Assembly: GCA_016771945.1 (NCBI GenBank)
Contig: QZLF01000002.1
Span: forward strand, 372,001-436,000
Length of the DNA: 64,000 nucleotides
From: Candidatus Leucobacter sulfamidivorax
GTDB lineage: Bacteria > Actinomycetota > Actinomycetes > Actinomycetales > Microbacteriaceae
Reading direction: 5' to 3'
The notes below the pieces were generated by a model. It made no database searches and had not been told where the DNA came from. It saw nothing but the letters and a program-made list of their open reading frames with translations. Below are positions 8,195 through 19,644 of this stretch, piece by piece. A program made the position numbers and the translations under genes. Numbering within the stretch: position 1 is the stretch's first letter; each line of letters starts with the position of its first letter.

Positions 8195-11100
8195 ATGAAA
8201 CTGCGGTTGACGCTGGCGCCGACGGACGGCGCGAGTGGCGCGGGCGGCGGTGCGGGCGACATCACCCTCTCCTGCGACGTCACGCAGACCGTGGCGGAGA
8301 CGGCTCGCACGCTGATCCGCTCGGGAGCCGGGGGCGACGCCGATCCGCAGCTCCAGGCGCTCGCGGAGACGCGCTTCGCGCCCGTCACGCTCGTCGGCAG
8401 GCCCACCGAGGGGGCGTCGCCCGTGATGCTCGATCCTGCGACCCCGATCGGATCCTCCGGCCTGCAATCCGGATGGATCATCGAGCCGGTCGCGGAATTC
8501 GGGTCCCGGCGCGATGTCGACCGGTTCATCGGCGTCGCGGGCTATGTCGAGGTGCTCTCGGGGCGGCAGGCCGGAGTCTTCTTCAGCCTCGTCCCGGGGA
8601 CGAACTCCGTCGGCCGCGACCGCGGCGCCCGCATCCATCTCGGCGACCCGAGCGTCTCGCGGCGTCACGCCTCGATCGAGATCCGACAGGAGGTCGGGCA
8701 AGAGATCGTGCTGCACGATCTGGGGTCGGCGAACGGCATCCTGGCCGACGGGGAGCGCGTCGAACGGCTGACCATCGATCATCCGCGAGTCGTCCAGCTC
8801 GGCACTGTCGAGATCCGCATCACGCCCGGTCCGCCGCCGCAGGAGATCCCCCAGCTGGCCCACCAGGTCATGCACACCCGATCGCCGCGAGTCGGTCCGC
8901 GCTTCCCCCAGTCCGAGCGCGAGCTGCCCGCGCCGCCCGCGCCGCCGACGCCCGGCCGCATTCCGATGCTCGCGATGCTGGCCCCCATGATGATGGGCGG
9001 CGTGCTGTTCCTCGTAACGCAGTCGCCGATGAGCCTCATGATGGTGGCCTTCACCCCGCTCATGATGGTCGGCTCCTGGGTCGACGGCAGGCTGAGCGGC
9101 CGCCGGAAGCGGCGAGGCGACCTGCAGCGCTTCCTGGAGACGCTCGAGACCGAGCGGGCCGAACTGGCCGAGCTGCGCGGCCGTGAGATCGAGGTCAGAG
9201 CAGCGGAGACGCCGGCCTTCCCCGAGATCGCGGCGGCGATCGCCCAGCGCGACGGCCTGCTCTGGACGCGCAGGCCCGAGCACCGGTCCTTCCTCGAGGT
9301 GCGCTTCGGCGAGGGGGTGTTGCCCAGCAGGACCCGGGTCAAGACGCCCCCGCGGGGCGAGGCCTCGGCCGACCACTGGAAGGCGCTGTGCGAGATCGAG
9401 GAGGAGTTCCGCGAGGTCGCACCCGTGCCCGTGCTGGAGCGCCTGAGCCGCTGCGGCTCGATCGGCCTCGCCGGAGAGCCCTACTGGGCCGAGGGCATGG
9501 CGCGCTCCCTCGTGCTGCAGCTCGTGGGCCTGCACTCGCCCGCGGAGCTCGCGCTCGCCGGCTTCGTGGGCCCCGGCGACGCCGAGGACTGGGAGTGGCT
9601 CAAGTGGCTTCCGCACATCGACTCGGTGACGAGCCCGATCCCGTGCTGGCCGCTCGCCGACGATCCGGCCTCCTCGACCCGGCTCATCACCGCGCTCGAA
9701 GGGCTGCTCGAGACCCGCCGGGCGGCGATGGGCGCGCGGGCAGAGGTGCGTTCGCATCTCGACATCGGAGCGCGCAACGACGACCACCAGGGCGAGGCGG
9801 TCACCGCGCTGCCGATCACCCCGGCCGTGGTCGTGCTGGTACTGAACGACCAGCAGATCGAGGCCTCCAGACTCATCGCCCTCGCCGAGCACGGGCCCGA
9901 CCTCGGCATCCATCTCATCTGGGTCGCGCGCGAGCGCGCGTCCATTCCCGCGGCATGCCGCACCTTCGTGGAACTCGGGCATGCCGAGGGCAGCGTCAGC
10001 TTCGTCCGCAGCGGCGACCGCGTACCGCTGCTGCGGCTCGAGAACGCCGAGACCGGCCTGGCGCTCGAGCTCGCCAGGCGCCTCTCCCCGGTCGAGGACA
10101 CCGGCGCGCGCGTGCTCGACGAGAGCGACCTGCCCAAGTCGGTGAACCTGCGCGAGCTGCACCCCGTCGACCTGCTGGGCGGATCGAGCGCGATCGCGCA
10201 GGCCTGGGCCAGGTCCGGCACGCTCACCTCGCAGTGGATGAAGGGGGCGGATCGCGAGCCCGTCTCCCTCGCCGCCGTCGTGGGTCAGGGACCCGACGGC
10301 CCCTCGGTCATCGATCTGCGCGTGCATGGACCGCACGCGCTCGTGGGCGGCACGACCGGCGCGGGCAAGTCGGAGTTCCTGCAGAGCTGGATCATGAGCA
10401 TGGCGGCGACCGTGAGCCCCGACCGCCTGACCTTCCTGCTCGTCGACTACAAGGGCGGTGCCGCATTCGCCGAGTGCACGGAGCTGCCGCACACCGTCGG
10501 TCTCGTCACCGACCTCAGCCCGCACCTCGTGCGACGCGCGCTCACCTCGCTGCGCGCCGAGCTGCGGTACCGCGAGGAGCTGCTCGCCGAGCACGGGGCG
10601 AAGGACCTCATCACGATGGAGCGCCGCTCCGATCCGGCCGCGCCGCCGACGCTCCTCATCGTGATCGACGAGTTCGCCGCCCTCGCGAACGAGATCCCCG
10701 AGTTCGTCGACGGCGTCATCGACGTCGCCCAGCGAGGTCGCTCGCTCGGCCTGCACCTGATCATGGCGACCCAGCGGCCCGCGGGCGTCATCAAGGACAA
10801 TCTGCGGGCGAACACGAACCTGCGCGTCGCGCTGCGCATGGCAGACGAGGCCGACAGCAGCGACGTGATCGGAGTGAAGGACGCCGCCTTCTTCGGGGCC
10901 GAGACGCCGGGCCGGGGCGCCATCAAGGTGGGGCCGGGGCGGATCGCCCACTTCCAGACCGGCTACCTCGGCGGCCGGGCCTCCGCCTCGTCGGGTCCTT
11001 CGACCCGGCTCGAGGTGCGACCGCTCGGCTTCACCGAGGGGCGGGCCTGGGATCTGCCGCCGGAGCGCGAGGAGCCCGCGGCGAAGCGATCCGCTCGTGA

Positions 11101-12922
11101 CATCGAGGTGCTGCGCGACGGCATCGTCGCCGCGGCGACCGCAGCCGGGGTGGCCGCGCCGCGCAGGCCGTGGCTCGACGCGCTCCCGGAGCGGCTCGCC
11201 CTCGAGGAACTGCGTGAGGCGGATGCCGCCTCCGCCTCCGCTGCCGATGTCACCGACGCCCCGGTGGTCGGGCTGCGGGACCAGCCTTCCGAGCAGCGCC
11301 AGAGCCCCGTCGCGATCGACTTCGAGGAGGCCGGGAACATCTCGATCATCGGTGCGGGGGGCACCGGGAAGACGAGTGCGATCCTCACGCTCGCCGCGTC
11401 CCTCAGCGCGGACGCCGCGGCGAAGCCCGTGCAGCTGTACGCGATCGACGCGGCCGGAGGCGCACTCGACGCCCTCGCGGGTCTGCCGACGGTCGGCGCG
11501 GTGGCGCCGCTCGGCGACCTCGAGCTGACCGGGCGGGTGATCCGCCGCGTGCTCGAGGTGATCGGTGAGCGCGGCCCCCGCTTCGCCGCAGCGCGGGCGG
11601 GCGGACTGCGCGCCTACCGCGGCACTCCCGGCGGATCGGCGGAGCCCCGCGTCATGCTGCTGATCGACGGCTTCGCGGCCTTCCGGCAGGCGACCGAGAC
11701 GCTCGGAGGCCCGGCCTCCCTGTACCAGATGCTCGGCGAGATCATGTCGACGGGACGCTCGGTGGGCGTGCACGTCGTGCTGACGAGCGACCGGCCCTCG
11801 GCGATCCCGGCGGCGATGGCCTCCACTCTGCAGCAGCAGTACGTGCTGAGGCTCGCGAGTCCGCACGACTACGGCTACCTCGGGGTGCCCGGCGACGCGC
11901 TCGGCGAGGCGCCGTCCGGTCGCGCGCTGCTCGCGGGGGACGACGAGGAGATCCAGTTCGCCGTCGTGGGCGGCGAGCACGAGCTCGCGGCCCAGGCCGA
12001 GGCGATCGACGGGCTCGCGTCGAGGCTGCGCGAGAGCGGGGTGCCGCAGACTCCGGAGGTGCGCAACGCCCCCGAGCGGATCCCGCTCGACGAGCTGCCC
12101 GCCGCGGTCGCGGATCGCGCCGTCTACGGCATCGACACCCGCACACTCGAGCCGATCGGCATGCCCGCCAGGGGCCTCGGGGTGATCTCGGGTCCGGCGG
12201 GCTCGGGCCTCTCGACGGCGGCGCGCAGCTGCGTCGCCGGTCTCGAGCGGTGGGCCGCGGGGCGCGGGGAGCGGCTCGACACGGTGCTGCTCACCATGAT
12301 CCCCGAGGGCTTGCGCTCGCAAGGCGGCTGGGGGCGCGTCGCCTACGGGGAGGACGAGGTGCGGGATCTCGCGAGGGAGCTGACCGTCGCGCTCGGCGGC
12401 CGTCCCGCCGCGCGACCCGGCATGGCGCCGATCGGCGGACTGATCGGTGGACCGATCGGCGCTCCCGCAGGGCTCATCGGCGCTCGGGACGGCGCCGGCG
12501 ACGAAGCGAACGAGGCGGGCGATGCGGATCCGCTCGTCTTCCCGCGGCCCGGCGCCCGGGGCGTCGTCATCGTGGAGCGCCCGGCCGAAGCGGAAGGCAC
12601 CGAGGCCCTGGCCGAGCTCGTCGCGCTCGCGCGGGCGGCCCGGCGATCCGAGGTGCTCGTGCTGTTCGAGTTCGAGCAGGGCACGGGGGCGGGGATCTGG
12701 GACCTCTTCACCGCGCTGAAGCAGCCCGGGTGGGGGCTCGCGCTGCAGCCGGACAACGGGGAGGGGCAGTCGCCCTTCCGGGAGAGCTTCGGCCGGGTGA
12801 AGCGCGCCGACTTCCCGCCGGGTCGCGGCTTCGCGGTCGAGAGCGGACGCGTGACCCCCGTGCACGTCGCAGACGCCTCGGGTACGCTGGTTCTCCGATC
12901 CGCATCTGCGGGCGACATCTGA
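8195..12922 (+). CDS. FHA-domain FtsK/SpoIIIE ATPase, EssC/EccC-like T7SS motor
   Basis: 1575 residues. An FHA domain (about 112-190; SVGRDRGARIHLG, SVSRRHASIE) is followed by two membrane helices (about 258-298) and three FtsK-type ATPase modules. Module 1 is complete: Walker A GTTGAGKS (Lys725) and Walker B VIDEF (Asp825-Glu826). Module 2 keeps Walker A GAGGTGKTS (Lys1059) but its Walker B is LIDGF, Gly in place of Glu. Module 3 has GPAGSGLST with Leu1339 where the Lys should be. The order FHA, two membrane helices, three ATPases resembles Firmicutes EssC/YukB more than mycobacterial EccC, which lacks FHA. It probably binds WXG100 cargo and powers export, and its FHA domain implies control by a phosphothreonine partner. 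It follows the cassette 2 lipoprotein by 10 bases. No eccB, eccD, eccE or mycP is in the window. Confidence 0.9.
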   Translation: MKLRLTLAPTDGASGAGGGAGDITLSCDVTQTVAETARTLIRSGAGGDADPQLQALAETRFAPVTLVGRPTEGASPVMLDPATPIGSSGLQSGWIIEPVAEFGSRRDVDRFIGVAGYVEVLSGRQAGVFFSLVPGTNSVGRDRGARIHLGDPSVSRRHASIEIRQEVGQEIVLHDLGSANGILADGERVERLTIDHPRVVQLGTVEIRITPGPPPQEIPQLAHQVMHTRSPRVGPRFPQSERELPAPPAPPTPGRIPMLAMLAPMMMGGVLFLVTQSPMSLMMVAFTPLMMVGSWVDGRLSGRRKRRGDLQRFLETLETERAELAELRGREIEVRAAETPAFPEIAAAIAQRDGLLWTRRPEHRSFLEVRFGEGVLPSRTRVKTPPRGEASADHWKALCEIEEEFREVAPVPVLERLSRCGSIGLAGEPYWAEGMARSLVLQLVGLHSPAELALAGFVGPGDAEDWEWLKWLPHIDSVTSPIPCWPLADDPASSTRLITALEGLLETRRAAMGARAEVRSHLDIGARNDDHQGEAVTALPITPAVVVLVLNDQQIEASRLIALAEHGPDLGIHLIWVARERASIPAACRTFVELGHAEGSVSFVRSGDRVPLLRLENAETGLALELARRLSPVEDTGARVLDESDLPKSVNLRELHPVDLLGGSSAIAQAWARSGTLTSQWMKGADREPVSLAAVVGQGPDGPSVIDLRVHGPHALVGGTTGAGKSEFLQSWIMSMAATVSPDRLTFLLVDYKGGAAFAECTELPHTVGLVTDLSPHLVRRALTSLRAELRYREELLAEHGAKDLITMERRSDPAAPPTLLIVIDEFAALANEIPEFVDGVIDVAQRGRSLGLHLIMATQRPAGVIKDNLRANTNLRVALRMADEADSSDVIGVKDAAFFGAETPGRGAIKVGPGRIAHFQTGYLGGRASASSGPSTRLEVRPLGFTEGRAWDLPPEREEPAAKRSARDIEVLRDGIVAAATAAGVAAPRRPWLDALPERLALEELREADAASASAADVTDAPVVGLRDQPSEQRQSPVAIDFEEAGNISIIGAGGTGKTSAILTLAASLSADAAAKPVQLYAIDAAGGALDALAGLPTVGAVAPLGDLELTGRVIRRVLEVIGERGPRFAAARAGGLRAYRGTPGGSAEPRVMLLIDGFAAFRQATETLGGPASLYQMLGEIMSTGRSVGVHVVLTSDRPSAIPAAMASTLQQQYVLRLASPHDYGYLGVPGDALGEAPSGRALLAGDDEEIQFAVVGGEHELAAQAEAIDGLASRLRESGVPQTPEVRNAPERIPLDELPAAVADRAVYGIDTRTLEPIGMPARGLGVISGPAGSGLSTAARSCVAGLERWAAGRGERLDTVLLTMIPEGLRSQGGWGRVAYGEDEVRDLARELTVALGGRPAARPGMAPIGGLIGGPIGAPAGLIGARDGAGDEANEAGDADPLVFPRPGARGVVIVERPAEAEGTEALAELVALARAARRSEVLVLFEFEQGTGAGIWDLFTALKQPGWGLALQPDNGEGQSPFRESFGRVKRADFPPGRGFAVESGRVTPVHVADASGTLVLRSASAGDI

Positions 12923-12953
12923 ATAGACATTTCAATACCCTCAGGAGGCCACC

Positions 12954-13952
12954 GTGAAGATCGACCTCGCCATGCTGCGCGGACTCGAGCGCGAGCGTGA
13001 TATCCCGCTCGAAGAGCTCGTCACCATCATCGAAGAGGCCATCCATTCGGCCTACATCAAGCACGAGGTGAACGTCGGCAACCCCGAGCCGGCCGACGAT
13101 CAGGTGCGAGTCACCCTCGACCGCAAGACCGGCGACATCACGGTGCTGGTGCCCGAGTTGAACGAGGCCGGAGAGGTGATCGGAGAGGCCGTCGCCGACA
13201 CCGAGGAGTTCGGCCGCATCGGCGCGAACGCCGCCAAGCAGGTCATCAACCAGCGGCTGCGCGACCTCAGCGACGACCACGTGCTCGGGCAGTTCAAGGA
13301 CAAGGAGGGCCACATCGTCTCCGGTGTGGTGCAGCAGGGCTCGAACCCGCGCATGGTGCAGGTCGATCTCGGCGAGCTCGAGGCCATTCTGCCGCCCGAG
13401 GAGCAGGTGCCCGGCGAGGAATACCGTCACGGCACGCGCCTGCGCGTGTACGTGACCAGCGTCTCGAAGGGGCTGAAGGGCCCGCAGGTCGTGGTCTCCC
13501 GCACGCACCCCGGCCTGGTGCGCCGGCTCTTCGAGCTCGAGGTGCCCGAGCTGTCGGCCGGTGTCGTCGAGATCGTGTCGTTGGCGCGCGAGGCCGGGCA
13601 CCGCACCAAGGTCGCGGTGCGCGCGAATCAGCCCGGGATCAACGCGAAGGGCACCTGCATCGGCGAGATGGGGCGCCGGGTGCGCGCCGTGATGAGCGAG
13701 CTGGGGGAGGAGAAGATCGACATCGTCGACTACTCGCCGAGCCTGCCGACCTTCGTCGCCAACGCGCTGTCGCCCGCGAAGGTCACCGACGTGTTCATGC
13801 TCAACGAGCAGCTGAAGCAGGTGCGCGCGCTCGTGCCCGACTTCCAGCTCTCGCTCGCCATCGGCAAGGAGGGGCAGAACGCTCGCCTCGCCGCGAAGCT
13901 GACGGGCGCGAAGATCGATATTCAGCCGGATTCCGTTATGGAATCCGACTGA
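12954..13952 (+). CDS. nusA: Transcription termination/antitermination factor NusA
   Basis: 332 residues, normal for actinobacterial NusA. Binds RNA polymerase and nascent RNA to modulate pausing, termination and antitermination. Visible are an N-terminal polymerase-binding domain (EELVTIIEEAIHSAY), an S1 domain in the region of VSGVVQQGSNPRMVQVDLG, and two KH domains; the second has IGKEGQNARLAAKLTG near residues 303-318. GTG start with CAGGAGG 5 bases upstream. Normally rimP precedes nusA; here the ATPase gene does, 31 bases away. Confidence 0.96.
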   Translation: MKIDLAMLRGLERERDIPLEELVTIIEEAIHSAYIKHEVNVGNPEPADDQVRVTLDRKTGDITVLVPELNEAGEVIGEAVADTEEFGRIGANAAKQVINQRLRDLSDDHVLGQFKDKEGHIVSGVVQQGSNPRMVQVDLGELEAILPPEEQVPGEEYRHGTRLRVYVTSVSKGLKGPQVVVSRTHPGLVRRLFELEVPELSAGVVEIVSLAREAGHRTKVAVRANQPGINAKGTCIGEMGRRVRAVMSELGEEKIDIVDYSPSLPTFVANALSPAKVTDVFMLNEQLKQVRALVPDFQLSLAIGKEGQNARLAAKLTGAKIDIQPDSVMESD

Positions 13953-13969
13953 ATATCTCGATCCTCGCG

Positions 13970-14015
13970 CCGAAGCGCTTGTAGCGGGGCCGCGGCGCGG
14001 CCCCGCGCGCTTCGG
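13970..14015 (+). terminator. Two-tier GC hairpin between nusA and ylxR
   Basis: The outer stem pairs 13970-13978 (CCGAAGCGC) with 14007-14015, and the inner 10-bp stem pairs 13984-13993 (GCGGGGCCGC) with 13997-14006 around a GGC loop. A 5-base bulge (TTGTA) separates the stems. All pairs are perfect. No U-run follows, so it may attenuate or process the nusA-infB transcript rather than end it. Confidence 0.6.
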
Positions 14016-14096
14016 TCGGGAGGCGAAGCCGACCGACAAGCACAGCCATCCAGCCGAATGGGGCGCTGAGAAGTGGAACTACGGGAAGCTGGTAAG

Positions 14097-14354
14097 ATGG
14101 ATCCGGTTCGGACGTGCGTCGGGTGCCGCCTACGGGTGCCGCGCGGCGAATTGCTCCGAGTAGTGCTGCAGGACAGCCGGCTGACGCCGGATGACCGAGC
14201 GGTGCTTCCCGGGCGCGGCGCGTGGGTGCATCCCACGCCGCGGTGTATCGAACTTGCAGTGTCGCGCGGAGCTTTCGCGCGTGCGCTCAGGGTGTCGGGG
14301 AAACCCGATGCCGGCCCCTTAGAGAACAGGCTGAAAACACTCATGGACAACTGA
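14097..14354 (+). CDS. YlxR family protein (DUF448)
   Basis: 85 residues from the ATG at 14097. A GTG eight codons upstream is possible, but the family usually starts just before PVRTCVGCR, as here. The Cys-Val-Gly-Cys signature and GRGAWVHP-x-P-x-C are the YlxR (DUF448) hallmark; the family binds RNA and in some bacteria nucleoid or RNase P partners. It sits in its usual place between nusA and infB. Confidence 0.88.
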   Translation: MDPVRTCVGCRLRVPRGELLRVVLQDSRLTPDDRAVLPGRGAWVHPTPRCIELAVSRGAFARALRVSGKPDAGPLENRLKTLMDN

Positions 14355-14428
14355 TGAGCGGCTCAAAATGAGGCCCGTCCGATAATTATGGTTCTCGCCT
14401 GTCTGGCGTGAACCCAGACAGGAGAAAA

Positions 14429-17089
<2,661 letters not shown>

Positions 17090-17107
17090 CGCAAGGCGGC
17101 CTCACGG

Positions 17108-17146
17108 GGAGGGGGCGGATCGGCACAGCGCCGATCCGCCCCCTCC
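17108..17146. terminator. Bidirectional terminator, infB and DUF805 gene
   Basis: Perfect 17-bp stem: 17108-17124 (GGAGGGGGCGGATCGGC) with 17130-17146, loop ACAGC, followed by TCTCGTT. It lies between convergent genes and could serve both strands. Confidence 0.8.
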
Positions 17147-17159
17147 TCTCGTTGAAGCG

Positions 17160-17768
17160 CTAGCGCCGTGCGTGGTCGAAGCGACGCCCCTGGACGCTCG
17201 GCGAGAGTATGCAGAGCACGATCAGCGTGAGCCCGCCGAGATAGGGGACGAAGACCAGGAACCAGAGCGGGCCGGGAAGGTTCGCGTCGTGCAGGCGACG
17301 CCACGAGACCGCGAGCCAGGGGATGACCGTCCCCAGCAGCATGAGCCACAGTACGAGCCCGATGGCCATGCCGAGGTAGGAGCCGGCTCTGTCCGCGGGC
17401 ATGCGATCGCTCGCGCTTGCGGCAACGCCGGCGATGGCCGAGAGCATGATGAAGGCGCCCCAGAAGAGCAGCACCATCCACCAGAACTCGCTGCGCGATG
17501 CGCGCCCCGTGAAGTTCGCGTAGTTCTTGAAGAAACGGATGAAGGCCTGTCCGGGGTTCGCGCCGTAGAGCGGGCGGCGGAGCTCATCCACGTGCAGCGC
17601 CCCGTCGAAGTACGGGCCCGGCCCCGGGGCGTGGAAATGCGACGGATAAGCGGAGTACGGAAGCGATATCGGAGCCTGCCACTGCTGGGCCGGGTACTGC
17701 GGGTGGGACGGTGCGGGCTGCTGCAGGGGTTGCGATCCGTCATTCCCCGGCGGCCAGGGCGTCGTCAT
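17160..17768 (-). CDS. DUF805 membrane protein, copy 1
   Basis: 202 residues. A Pro/Gln-rich cytoplasmic N-terminus (about 1-65) precedes a DUF805 domain with about four membrane helices. Diagnostic pieces are FKNYANFTGRASRSEFWW, the WLAVSWRRLHD segment and the Pro-Gly-Pro-x-W-F after it. Function unknown for the family. ATG start with GGAGGA upstream. Paralogous to the protein at 18840-19571; the two flank the AraC-VOC pair on the same strand. Confidence 0.88.
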   Translation of the reverse strand: MTTPWPPGNDGSQPLQQPAPSHPQYPAQQWQAPISLPYSAYPSHFHAPGPGPYFDGALHVDELRRPLYGANPGQAFIRFFKNYANFTGRASRSEFWWMVLLFWGAFIMLSAIAGVAASASDRMPADRAGSYLGMAIGLVLWLMLLGTVIPWLAVSWRRLHDANLPGPLWFLVFVPYLGGLTLIVLCILSPSVQGRRFDHARR

Positions 17769-17843
17769 GCGCGTTCCTCCGTGAATCTGGTCCGAGATGC
17801 ATGACGATCCCATGCGAACACGAGGTGACGGTCCGACTCGTGC

Positions 17844-17904
17844 TGAATCGGGGACATTCGGGACGCCCAATAGCGGCGAATACGCGCCGGAACCGTCCCC
17901 GATT
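17844..17904. repeat. Intergenic palindromic repeat, copy 1
   Basis: Ten-base arms AATCGGGGAC (17846-17855) and GTCCCCGATT (17895-17904) enclose a core that resembles the core of the element at 32469-32528 (shared pieces such as GCGG-x-GAATA-x-GCG). The two copies form a dispersed repeat; this one lies between the VOC gene and the DUF805 gene. Confidence 0.6.
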
Positions 17905-17929
17905 CCAGGAATGGGAGGGATGAGACGGA

Positions 17930-18352
17930 TCAGGCCGGGAGCTGCTGCACGCGAGCCGTGTTGCCGGCCGGATCGCGGAAGGCGAAGTCCCGCACGCCCC
18001 AGTCCTGCTCCATGGGCTCCTGCACGATGTCGGCGCCGGAGGCCTCGACCTTCTCGAAGAGCCCGTCGAGGTCGTCGGTGGCGAAGACGATGAAGCCGAA
18101 GGATCCCTTCGCGATGAGTTCGAGGATCACGCGCCGCTCGTCCTCGGTGATGCCGGGGTCGACGGCCGGGGGAGTGAGCACGATCGCGGTGTCGGGCTGG
18201 TTCGCGGGGCCTACGGTGATCCACCGCATGTCCGCGTAGCCGACGTCGTTGCGGACCTCGAAGCCGAGCACGTCTCGGTAGAAGGCGAGCGAGGCCTCGG
18301 CGTCGGTGTGGGGCAGGAATGTGTTCTGGATGTTGATCTTCATGGCTGCCAC
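17930..18352 (-). CDS. VOC family (glyoxalase-like) protein
   Basis: 140 residues with the VOC fold: FYRDVLGFEVR in the first half and FRDPAGNTARV at the end, the usual second metal or substrate strand. Substrate unknown. The GTG at 18352 lies just after the AraC stop with AGGA 5 bases upstream; an ATG three codons later (18343) is the alternative. Co-transcribed with the AraC-type gene, so its expression may depend on that regulator. Confidence 0.82.
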   Translation of the reverse strand: MAAMKINIQNTFLPHTDAEASLAFYRDVLGFEVRNDVGYADMRWITVGPANQPDTAIVLTPPAVDPGITEDERRVILELIAKGSFGFIVFATDDLDGLFEKVEASGADIVQEPMEQDWGVRDFAFRDPAGNTARVQQLPA

Positions 18353-18353
18353 G

Positions 18354-18797
18354 CTAGTCCTGCCCGCCGGCCCGAACTTCTCGATTCCTGACCGGTTTGG
18401 TGGCGCGCATCGTGACGATTCCGGGCAGCCCGGTGAGCGGGCCGCCCTCGCGCTTGTAGCGGCCCGGGGGCAGCCCGACGAGCTCGGTGAAGCGCGTCGT
18501 GAACGTGCCGAGCGAGCCGTAGCCCACCGCGAAGCAGACCTCGGTGACGCTCAGGTCGCCGCGGCGCAGCAGGGTCATGGCGCGCTCGATGCGCCGGGTC
18601 ATCAGGTAGCTGTACGGCGACTCGCCGTAGGCCCGGCGGAACTCCCGGCTGAGGTGGCCGGCCGAGACGCCAGCACCCCGGGCCAGCGCCTCGACGTCGA
18701 GCGGCTCGGCGTACTCGCGGTCGATGCGGTCGCGGACCCGGCGGAGGAGTGCCAGCTCGCGCAGGCGCTGCTCGTGGGGAGGCGGGGTACCGGACAT
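18354..18797 (-). CDS. AraC family transcriptional regulator, short form
   Basis: 147 residues consisting almost only of the AraC DNA-binding domain: two helix-turn-helix motifs (ALARGAGVSAGHLSREFRR; VTEVCFAVGYGSLGTFTTRF) and the closing PPGRYKRE. No ligand-binding domain. I chose the ATG at 18797 because GAGAGG sits 9 bases upstream; an ATG at 18806 has no spacing for it. Probably regulates the VOC gene downstream and perhaps the flanking DUF805 genes. Confidence 0.85.
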   Translation of the reverse strand: MSGTPPPHEQRLRELALLRRVRDRIDREYAEPLDVEALARGAGVSAGHLSREFRRAYGESPYSYLMTRRIERAMTLLRRGDLSVTEVCFAVGYGSLGTFTTRFTELVGLPPGRYKREGGPLTGLPGIVTMRATKPVRNREVRAGGQD

Positions 18798-18839
18798 CGA
18801 GCACATCCTCTCACGGCAAGTGCTCTGCGCCGCTGCCGG

Positions 18840-19571
18840 CTACCGTCTCGAGAGGTAGCGCCGTCCCCCGGGCCTCGGGCTGCGGCAGGCGAGCACGATG
18901 AGAATGATTCCGCCTGCGTAGGGGATGAAACTGAGGAAGTACATCGGTCCCGGGAGGTCCGAGTCATGGAGTCGACGCCAGGTGACCGCGAGCCAGGGCA
19001 GGAACGTGCCCGCCCAGAGCGCGAAGAACAGGATCCCGCCGAGGGACAGGAGCAGCAACCCGGCACCGGTGCCTGCACCGGAGCGGTATGAGGATACGCT
19101 CGCCATGATGATGCCGGTGACGTACAGGATCGAGGGAATGATGGCGGCCAGCCCGAGGGCGAGCGCCACCCACCAGTATTCGCTGCGCGAGGCGCGGCCT
19201 TCGAAGTTCACGTAGTTGCGGAAGAAACGCCCGACCGCCTGGCTGAAGGTGGCGCCGTAGAGCGGGCGGCTCAGATCGTCGGGGTGGCTCGCTCCGTCGA
19301 ACGGCTCACCCGGTCCGGCCGGCGGAAGGATCATCCCTGAGTAGGGGGAAGCGGCGTACTGCGGGGCGGCGTACTGCGGCGCTCCGTACTGAGAAGCATA
19401 CTGCGGCTGCTGGGGCTGCGCGTACTGCGGCGGCTGCTGGGGCTGCGCGTACTGCGGCGACTGCTGAGAGGCGTATTGCGGCTGCTGCGGCGGGGCGTAC
19501 TGCGGCTGGGCGGGCTGCCCGGACGGTCCGCCTGTCGATCCGGGATTGCCGGGGCTGTTCTGGTCGCTCAC
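18840..19571 (-). CDS. DUF805 membrane protein with Gln-Pro-Tyr repeat tail, copy 2
   Basis: 243 residues. The first ~75 residues are a low-complexity run of QPQYA/QYAPPQ-like repeats, followed by a DUF805 domain (FRNYVNFEGRASRSEYWW; WLAVTWRRLHD) with about four membrane helices. GTG start; the family start MSDQN is plausible. Function unknown. First gene of the reverse-strand block that interrupts the usual infB-rbfA order. Confidence 0.88.
   Translation of the reverse strand: MSDQNSPGNPGSTGGPSGQPAQPQYAPPQQPQYASQQSPQYAQPQQPPQYAQPQQPQYASQYGAPQYAAPQYAASPYSGMILPPAGPGEPFDGASHPDDLSRPLYGATFSQAVGRFFRNYVNFEGRASRSEYWWVALALGLAAIIPSILYVTGIIMASVSSYRSGAGTGAGLLLLSLGGILFFALWAGTFLPWLAVTWRRLHDSDLPGPMYFLSFIPYAGGIILIVLACRSPRPGGRRYLSRR
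19351..19510 (-). repeat. Low-complexity coding repeat (Gln-Pro-Gln-Tyr-Ala)
   Basis: Repeated units of about 12-18 bases (CAGCCGCAGTACGC and variants on the minus strand) encode the N-terminal tail of the DUF805 protein. In frame throughout; likely length-variable between strains. Confidence 0.7.
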
Positions 19572-19644
19572 TGGTATGTCACCTGTGCTTCTGGCGGTGA
19601 ATAGTCTTCATCGTAGGGGCATTCTCCGGCGGTAGGGTTGTGGC

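Noticed and set aside
8090-12865. Open frame of 1591 codons on the minus strand
   Set aside because: Antisense to the ATPase gene; it arises from high GC3 and has an Arg/Gly/His-rich product without domains.
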